22,500 bases of DNA from the NCBI GenBank assembly GCA_009760855.2, contig WPIO01000016.1, forward strand, positions 5,670,001-5,692,500, in the 5' to 3' direction. Made by a program: the position numbers and the translations under genes. Below, piece by piece: positions 17,644 through 22,500 of this stretch (its first letter is position 1; each line of letters begins with the position of its first letter). The notes beneath the pieces were generated by a model. That model was not told where the DNA came from and ran no database searches. It saw only the letters and a program-made list of their open reading frames with translations. The DNA comes from Cristatella mucedo (lineage: Eukaryota; Bryozoa; Phylactolaemata; Cristatellidae).

Positions 17644-17826
17644 GGTGAGCCGTGATGGCTCACTAGATAAGGTGGTTGCTTTTCACGACCTCGGCCCGAG
17701 GTCGTGGGTTCGAATCCTGTGGTGGGCGATCCTTTATCGCCACTGCAAGCGGTGGTGATAGCCGTCAAGGCTCTTCTGTCGCTATACAAAAGAGGCTGTT
17801 AAATCAGCTGTATTTATTTATTTTAT
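17644..17826 (+). mobile_element. tRNA-derived SINE, family S1
   Basis: It begins GGTGAGCCGTGATGGCTCAC, a perfect 7-bp hairpin (GTGAGCC/GGCTCAC) overlapping an A-box-like TGGCTCACTAG. ACGACCTCGGCCCGAGGTCG follows, then the B box GGGTTCGAATCC. The body GCGATCCTTTATCGCCACTG...GGCTCTTCTGTCGCTATACA ends AAAAGAGGCTGTT, then a (TATT)n tail. A second copy at 19271-19460 on the opposite strand matches along its length. The extended body and repeated copy show a SINE, not a functional tRNA. It lacks the AGAGATTAAGTTCTCT motif of LINE A and S2. Confidence 0.88.
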
Positions 17827-17829
17827 CGG

Positions 17830-18110
17830 TCAGCGCCGGTTAGCAATTCAGCAGTGACTTAAGTTTAGGGGACAAACGCATGAGCTCATCCACATAGAAA
17901 ATTATATTTGTAGATGCATCGGAAATTGTATGTGTAGCCCTGCTTGCTTTCTTAGCCATGCTTAGCTAGTTGACATCTAGAACTAGCTATTAGAGTGGTG
18001 CAGTTTGGCTTCCGGTTGGTCTCACCACCCACCACGGCTTGGCTCTTTCGTACCTAGCTGAACTGCTGCACCAATTCAGCTCTCCTCAGGCGTGAAGAAG
18101 CTGAAAAGAA
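17830..18110 (+). other. Intron 3, unannotated
   Basis: No recognisable gene or repeat. Confidence 0.5.
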
Positions 18111-18114
18111 GACT

Positions 18115-18156
18115 TCTTCCTTCCTTCCTTCCTTCCTTCCTTCCTTCCTTCCTTCC
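18115..18156 (+). repeat. (TTCC)n microsatellite
   Basis: About ten tandem TTCC units without interruption. Confidence 0.95.
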
Positions 18157-18221
18157 GAACGCACTTCCTTCTACGGACAATGCATTTGGTGTACTACTCC
18201 TACGCTTGATGACTGTTAGCG

Positions 18222-18620
18222 ACTGAAGCTTTTTTGCTCTGCAGGTCCGAGCCCGCGGAATGCACTTCCGCAATTCTTACGACATCTTATCTCCTGCTGA
18301 CCGACGGTGGCACATCCTTTTTAGCAGTACTGAGCTGCTACTTCCATGCTACTCACTACCTCAACTGCTCTCCTGATACGACATCCTCTCTCCTGCTGAC
18401 CGACAGTGGCACATCCTTTCTAGCAGTACTGAGCTGCTACTTCCATGCTACTCACTACCTCAACTGCTCTCCTGACTCACAGCTATGCTTCTTCCTTTCT
18501 CTTAGCTTTGTGAGATGGAGTTTGTCTGTCGTCTGCCGTGTGCATACCGAAAGTCCCTTAGGCTTTTAGTGTGCTATAGAAAACTCTGCTGCGTAAGACC
18601 TATTTCTGTAGAGGTACAAG
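18222..18620 (+). repeat. Family B dispersed repeat with internal 98-bp tandem duplication
   Basis: From GAAGCTTTTTTGCTCTGCAGG through CTCACTACCTCAACTGCTCTCC, TTTGTGAGATGGAGTTTGTC and GCATACCGAAAGTCCCTTAG it matches the family B copies at 3850-4165 (+) and 10410-10760 (-). A 98-bp segment starting TACGACATC at 18279 is repeated at 18377 with few differences, a tandem duplication not present in the other copies. Confidence 0.8.
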
Positions 18621-19270
18621 GGAAATAATTAGATTACCATACCGCTTGACTGACTTGAGGAGCTTCTTCGAGGTATTATCAAGCATGGTTAACACCATAA
18701 ATGTATTGTGCGACAATAAGCACACAAATTACTGTTTCTATACCAATGCTGCAATTCAGACTAGGAAAAATAAAGCAACTTAGTCCTTGTACTTGCACAG
18801 TTCCGGTTGGGTAGCCCAATTTCGAGTACATCCTCCGAGGGGAGTCGTTGCTCAATGGGCCCCCTCCGCAAAAATAAGTTCCGGTTGTGGCCTCGATGTG
18901 GCTGGCAGTAGAGGTAATCCTCTTTCAAGATATAAACGTTATAAGTATGCATGGTGTAAAATAAACTGGGAGGAGCTTGGATTATAAGCCTTCTTGGTTT
19001 CATGTACAGCATTGGTGCTCACCAGCAGGCTTAGGATTCCTCAGCCGCGTGGTCTGTGGATGGGTGATATCTTCTTACACAGGCTTCCGAAGTCCAGTCC
19101 TCGCCACAAGCCTCCCAGTGCGATAAGAGGCCTACGGTTGGTGCACCACTTCTGTCGAAAGCATAGCAAATGCTGCACTGCATTACGCAGCTGTCCTCCG
19201 ACCATTCCATGGGCTGCCAGTAAAGCTGTTGCCTTAGAAGGTCCTCTCACTCGCTCTTAGGTCCCGCCAT
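18620..19270 (+). other. Intron 3, unannotated
   Basis: No recognised gene. CGAGGGGAGTCGTTGCTCAA near 18836 could be part of another tRNA-like repeat but no second copy exists in the window. ORFs at 18994-19260 show no family motif. Confidence 0.4.
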
Positions 19271-19460
19271 AAAAAAAATTAAAATAAAATGCTAGCTGAT
19301 TGAACAGCCTCTTTTGTATAGCAACAGAAGAGCCTTTACGGCTATTACTACCGCTTGCAGTGACGATAAAGGATCGCCTACCGCAGGAATCGAACCCACG
19401 ACCTCGGGACCGAGATCGTGAAAAGCAACCGCCTTACCTGGTGAGCCATTACGGCTCACC
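19271..19460 (-). mobile_element. tRNA-derived SINE, family S1 (inverted copy)
   Basis: On the minus strand it reads GGTGAGCCGTAATGGCTCAC, AGGTCGTGGGTTCGATTCCT, GCGATCCTTTATCGTCACTG, GGCTCTTCTGTTGCTATACA and AAAAGAGGCTGTTCAATCAG. The A/T-rich tail is at 19271-19293. It matches the copy at 17644-17826 over the whole body with scattered substitutions. The two are about 1.5 kb apart in opposite orientation and could pair in a transcript. Confidence 0.88.
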
Positions 19461-19814
19461 ATCCTCTTGCTGAGGCATGGTTTCTGTGAAATGCTACTCC
19501 TTGGGCTTCTCTTTATTTCCGACCGTCGACTCCTCTGATTGCTTAGCTGTGCATCTAAGCCAAACTCAAATGCTTTTAACACTAAAATGCCTTCAGCTTC
19601 TAAACTCTCGAAGTCTGGTACTGGCTTCCGACCGATATAACCACACCCCATTGACTTAATAGCATTTAAAAGATAATTAAAAAGTCACCCGTGTTCCTCA
19701 CATCATTTGCCTCACCACTCTGAATTTCTGCTATGTTCTTACACGTGCTGAAATCATGCTTAGTATCACAAATCACTTAAAATGCCTTCTTTTTGGTGAA
19801 TCCAAAGTACCCAA

Positions 19815-19867
19815 GGAGAGAGAGAGAGATATTTAGTTCTCTACGTGTTCTCTTCAAATTTATTGTT
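19815..19867 (+). repeat. Diverged LINE/SINE 3' tail
   Basis: GAGAGAGAGAGATATTTAGT followed by TCTCTACGTGTTCTCTTC and AAATTTATTGTTATC resembles the shared 3' terminal motif, with an AG microsatellite at its left. Body sequence of an element is not recognisable upstream. Confidence 0.4.
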
Positions 19868-19869
19868 AT

Positions 19870-20340
19870 CAATGCGACCATAATTTGCGCCTTTTGACTT
19901 CATGGTTCTCACAACAGCAGTGCAGTATGTAGTTTTGCCCACCTTTGGTGGGCAAAATGCTGATATGACAGCAGAATGAAGCTCTCTCAGTGGTAGCAAG
20001 CATGAAACCATAATTTTGGCCATTCTGTGCAGACGCGATCTCAGCATCCTCTGTGCTTTGATCCTTTCCTGCCTTTCGGTAACTTAGACTTCTCAACATC
20101 CCTGCTTGCATTGCCGACATTTGCCACTCAATTGCCAAATGCTCAATGCCACTCAAATGCCACTCAAAAACTAAATTTATGTAACTGAATTGCGACCAGG
20201 CTAATCCAATAGTTATTAGCAAATCTCATATGACCATAAACTAGAAAGTCGCCTTTCTAGTTTACGAGTGAAGAAATTGACTCAGCAAACATCTCTTCCG
20301 TGGCTTCTGCAGTGAATATGTGTATCCTGTTCCTATAACG
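19870..20340 (+). other. Intron 3, unannotated
   Basis: Contains a short array of TGCCACTCAA/TGCCAAATGCTCAA phrases near 20120-20170. No gene recognised. Confidence 0.45.
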
Positions 20341-20344
20341 ACGT

Positions 20345-20960
20345 TTCGTTACATCGTCACTGTCAAGTCTGCCTGATTTCAGTTAAGCAACATGTTGTTG
20401 TGCTTGTGTTTTGTGTGAGTGCCACAGTCAAGTTAGCCTAGGCATTTAAAGCCAAGAATCTCGATTTCTGTAAGTCTCTCCCTGTATGCCATCTAGTCTA
20501 TGCAATGAGATGCATACGGGTGGTAGCAAAACTTTGCAGCACGGCTTATTTGTCGTGAACATCACCACTGTCTCATCTTCTCTCTGAGTTGCACTGGCTC
20601 CCCATCAAGCACTGCATCGATTTCAAGGTTCTGTCACTGACACCCAGGCTCTGTTTATTCCCTTGCACCGGCTTGCTTACTGAAATAATTACTCCTGGGA
20701 CCTCCCTACATACCACCTTCTCTTAGCCGAATGACATAACGACCAGCCTGATTTGCTTGACATCACAAGCAAAACTGAAAACCCACCGGTTTTTTACAGG
20801 ATGATTTATTTTTTTTAATCACCCTGATGCACCATGGTATGCTGGAATTGTGGATGCCATGATCACAAACCAGTTAAAACGATACAATGCCAGGCTGTGT
20901 GACGTGCCTGGAAAGAGTTGAATTCGAATTTTTGGTTCAAAGAAAATTATAATTTTTTTA
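20345..20960 (+). mobile_element. Old, highly decayed LINE family A 3' fragment
   Basis: CACTGTCAAGTCTGCCTGAT aligns with the 790 region of the copy at 616-1535. CAAAACTTTGCAGCACGGCT, then CGTGAACATC and TTGCACTGGCTCCCCATCAA through GATTTCAAGGTTCTGTCACT align with positions 958-1080 there (NSAARL...REH...LHWLPIKH.IDFKVLSLT). Frames are broken and later parts only weakly match. A tail-like TGCCTGGAAAGAGTTGAATT ends it near 20930. It is the most decayed family A copy in the window. Confidence 0.75.
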
Positions 20961-21300
20961 AAGATCACTGCTGGTGGGGCTATTCTGTCACATTAACGTA
21001 GACCCGGTGAGTCTACTTCTCGAGACGAATGAAGATGGTTATTGATGTGGTACATTTTTTAGTTAGGATCGGCTGCACGTTATGATTCGATTACTTCAGT
21101 GGTTTTTGATGTAATGCTCTCGCTCGAGCTTAGCCTCTCCTTAGCCTGCCTTTTTATGGCAGAATATCGCCGGGTGGCAAAATAGCACGGCAGAACCGGC
21201 GACACTGGGCCATAGTCTGAACCGATCTAGCTGTCTGTCTGGCACGATCAGGCAGAGCCTTAGTGAATGTATGGGCACGCCGACGCAGAAGCTAGCCGAA
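20960..21300 (+). other. Intron 3, unannotated
   Basis: No recognisable gene or repeat. Confidence 0.5.
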
Positions 21301-21359
21301 AGCACATAGAGAGAGATTGAGTTCTATGAGGGCGCTTTATCAAGTGCATTATTATTATT
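21301..21359 (+). mobile_element. LINE family A, extreme 3' end only
   Basis: AGCACATAGAGAGAGATTGA, then GTTCTATGAGGGCGCTTTAT, CAAGTGC and (ATT)n match the last 55 or so bases of family A. Almost the entire element is truncated, leaving mainly the terminal hairpin and tail. Confidence 0.72.
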
Positions 21360-21822
21360 CTGCTGCTGCTGAGTGGAGCTCTTGCTTTCGTTGCCGTTTT
21401 TCGCTCACCCAATGGCAGCTGCCGGATGCCGCGCTACCACATAGCTAGCCTAAGCATTCGACTAGGGCTTCTCAAGCTCTAACTTGGTGCCAGCATTGTG
21501 TCCTGCCTCCTAGCATACACCGGGTCGATGCAGCAAACAGCAGCAGCCTGCCTTGCTTGGCCCTGGCCGGTCTAACCTGCAGTGCACGATAGTGGGCTGC
21601 AGTTGCATATCACGGTTGGCGCACCTTCCTTTTGCCACGCCCCTCTGTCCTTGGCCACTCCCCTCTGTCCTCCACCACTCTCACTCTTTCCTCCACCACT
21701 CCCCCTCTATGTCATCCTCTGGGCAGTGGCCGCAGGGGCGGGTCCGCCTGTCGCCGGGTCGCCGCGTGACTCCAAGTGACAGCCGGCCGCTGGCTGCCAA
21801 CCCAGCTGCTCGATCGTTGCAG
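21360..21822 (+). other. End of intron 3 with pyrimidine-rich tract
   Basis: Contains a C/T-rich stretch at about 21630-21720 with recurring CCACTC/CCCCTCTGTCC phrases, and two in-frame alternative AG acceptors (21726, 21735) before the preferred one at 21822. No other gene is seen. Confidence 0.5.
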
Positions 21823-21883
21823 TCGGTCCGGACGCTCGTGGCGGACTTCGACTGTGCTCCCTACTACGTGAGCAGCGCTTCGC
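21823..21883 (+). CDS. SLC44A: SLC44/CTL protein, internal exon D (short loop exon)
   Basis: This is a short 61-nt exon in phase 0, following the acceptor CGATCGTTGCAG and ending C|GTGAGTA in phase 1. It encodes SVRTLVADFDCAPYYVSSAS. It aligns with the family segment in which a conserved DC precedes the next cysteine pair of the loop; joined to exon E it reads DC...LYGRCIP, the usual CTL order. The chosen acceptor gives the tightest family spacing after exon C. Two in-frame acceptors 87 and 96 nt upstream (CGCAG at 21735, GGGCAG at 21726) would add 29 or 32 basic, proline-containing residues, and the distal one has the better pyrimidine tract, so the 5' end is less certain than the donor. The preceding intron is unusually long and full of nested transposons. 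Confidence 0.85.
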
Positions 21884-21917
21884 GTGAGTAGATCCGTCCG
21901 TAGCCGCCCCCGGTGCA

Positions 21918-21950
21918 CCCTGCCTGCCTGCCTGCCTGCCTGCCTGCACC
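21918..21950 (+). repeat. (CTGC)n microsatellite
   Basis: Six CTGC/CCTG tandem units in the short intron between exons D and E. Confidence 0.9.
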
Positions 21951-22170
21951 AGCAGCAGATTGCAAAGAAGTCGAAGAGAGCTGCGGCTCCGGCACCCCGG
22001 AAGGCTCGGCTGCTCTGCGGTGGCACCGCTGCCGAGCAATGACCTTGGCCGCCTGGCTAGCTGGCTGGCTCTTTGGCTCGCTCTGCTGCGTTGACAACTG
22101 CGCCACTCGGCCGGCTGTGTAGCGTAAGCACGCGTGCACGCACGCGAGATCCAGCCGTTTTGATTTGCAG

Positions 22171-22321
22171 TGTATGGTCGCTGCATCCCGTCGCTTCTCG
22201 TGACGGCGCTAAACGACACCAAGGGCCTGGTGACCACGCTGTCGAGCAATAACCTCAGCTATCCTATGCAGGATGCCAACAGCGGTAACATCACGTTGAG
22301 CGACCTGAGCAAGGGCAGCTT
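22171..22321 (+). CDS. SLC44A: SLC44/CTL protein, internal exon E (glycosylated loop)
   Basis: This exon follows the acceptor TTTTGATTTGCAG, only 287 nt after exon D. Its first two bases complete a leucine codon, giving LYGRCIPSLLVTALNDTKGL. It continues with TTLSSNNLSYPMQDANSG and NITLSDLSKGS before the donor CTT|GTGAGT (phase 2). The YGRCIP motif is the conserved cysteine-proline element near the C-terminal side of the extracellular loop. Three candidate N-glycosylation sites are visible (NDT, NLS, NIT), fitting the glycosylated loop of the family. The remaining helices and the conserved C-terminal pore domain would lie to the right of the window. Confidence 0.92.
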
Positions 22322-22500
22322 GTGAGTCACGGCCCTGCACTCTCGAGCCAGTCGCATCTGCACCTGGCACGTCGTCGTTGCTTCTGATGCCTCCACTAAT
22401 TAGTGGGCTCCAGTGTGTCTCGTTCAGCCAGCCAGCAGCTGCATGTAGTGTAATCGCCGTGTAATCGCTGTAGCTGGCTGACGCAGCTGCTCAACGCACG
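22322..22500 (+). other. Start of the next transporter intron
   Basis: Begins with the strong donor GTGAGT. No exon is seen before the window ends. GCTGGCTG/GTAATCGC(C/T)G short repeats are present. Confidence 0.6.

Noticed and set aside
17644-17730. Functional tRNA gene
   Set aside because: A and B boxes are present, but the element continues about 100 nt in a repeated body, has a second copy with the same body, and no proper acceptor stem was identified.
19817-19830. AG microsatellite as a splice polypurine or regulatory element
   Set aside because: Too short and inside a decayed transposon tail; no supporting context.
21707-22249. 180-codon minus-strand ORF
   Set aside because: Antisense to transporter exons D and E, which have strong family and splice evidence on the plus strand.
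1-22500. Bacterial-type defence or mobile system, CRISPR array, operon
   Set aside because: Spliced animal exons, eukaryotic retroelements and microsatellites dominate; tandem repeats present have no spacer structure.

Overview
The window is animal (metazoan) genomic DNA, probably from an invertebrate such as a flatworm or another lophotrochozoan; the species cannot be fixed from sequence alone. The evidence is short coding exons with GT/AG splice sites and compatible phases, kilobase introns, CR1/L2-type non-LTR retrotransposon debris, tRNA-derived SINEs, and abundant micro- and minisatellites. Nothing looks prokaryotic: there are no dense ORFs, operons or CRISPR array.

One host gene is recognisable, on the + strand. 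It is the amino-terminal part of a choline-transporter-like protein (SLC44/CTL family, CTL2/4/5 type). Five consecutive internal exons lie at 5055-5177, 8987-9065, 12313-12565, 21823-21883 and 22171-22321. All four junction phases agree (1, 2, 0, 1), and the spliced reading frame covers about 221 codons: the cytosolic N-terminal stretch, the first membrane helix, and much of the large cysteine-rich, N-glycosylated extracellular loop. The start-codon exon was not found and the rest of the gene lies beyond the right edge. Introns are about 3.8 kb, 3.2 kb, 9.3 kb and 0.29 kb.

The rest is mostly repeat debris. 1-3300 holds 5'-truncated LINE 3' ends in both orientations. 3850-4165 is one copy of a second dispersed repeat (family B), followed by a GC-rich block. 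Intron 1 has a TG/AT microsatellite region, an inverted tRNA-SINE, a 430-bp homopyrimidine minisatellite and a LINE tail. Intron 2 has an 11-bp GATC-rich minisatellite, an inverted family B copy and a LINE 3' end. Intron 3 holds a decayed LINE with recognisable endonuclease and reverse-transcriptase segments (about 13040-16300). That LINE is split by a younger LINE 3' end (8-bp target duplication) and a tRNA-SINE (12-bp target duplication). Two copies of another tRNA-SINE, a tandemly duplicated family B copy and a more decayed LINE piece follow.

The most interesting signal is a shared 3'-terminal motif (AGAGATTAAGTTCTCT, a 5-bp stem, then GGGCGCT). It recurs at more than ten sites, ending both the LINE copies and the S2 SINE family. 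This suggests a LINE/SINE partnership in which the SINE borrowed the LINE's 3' recognition hairpin. The two clean target-site duplications give a relative insertion history. Within the transporter gene, the exon 2 donor, the exon 4 acceptor, and an open reading frame running into intron 3 through a 27-bp repeat each raise specific splicing questions.
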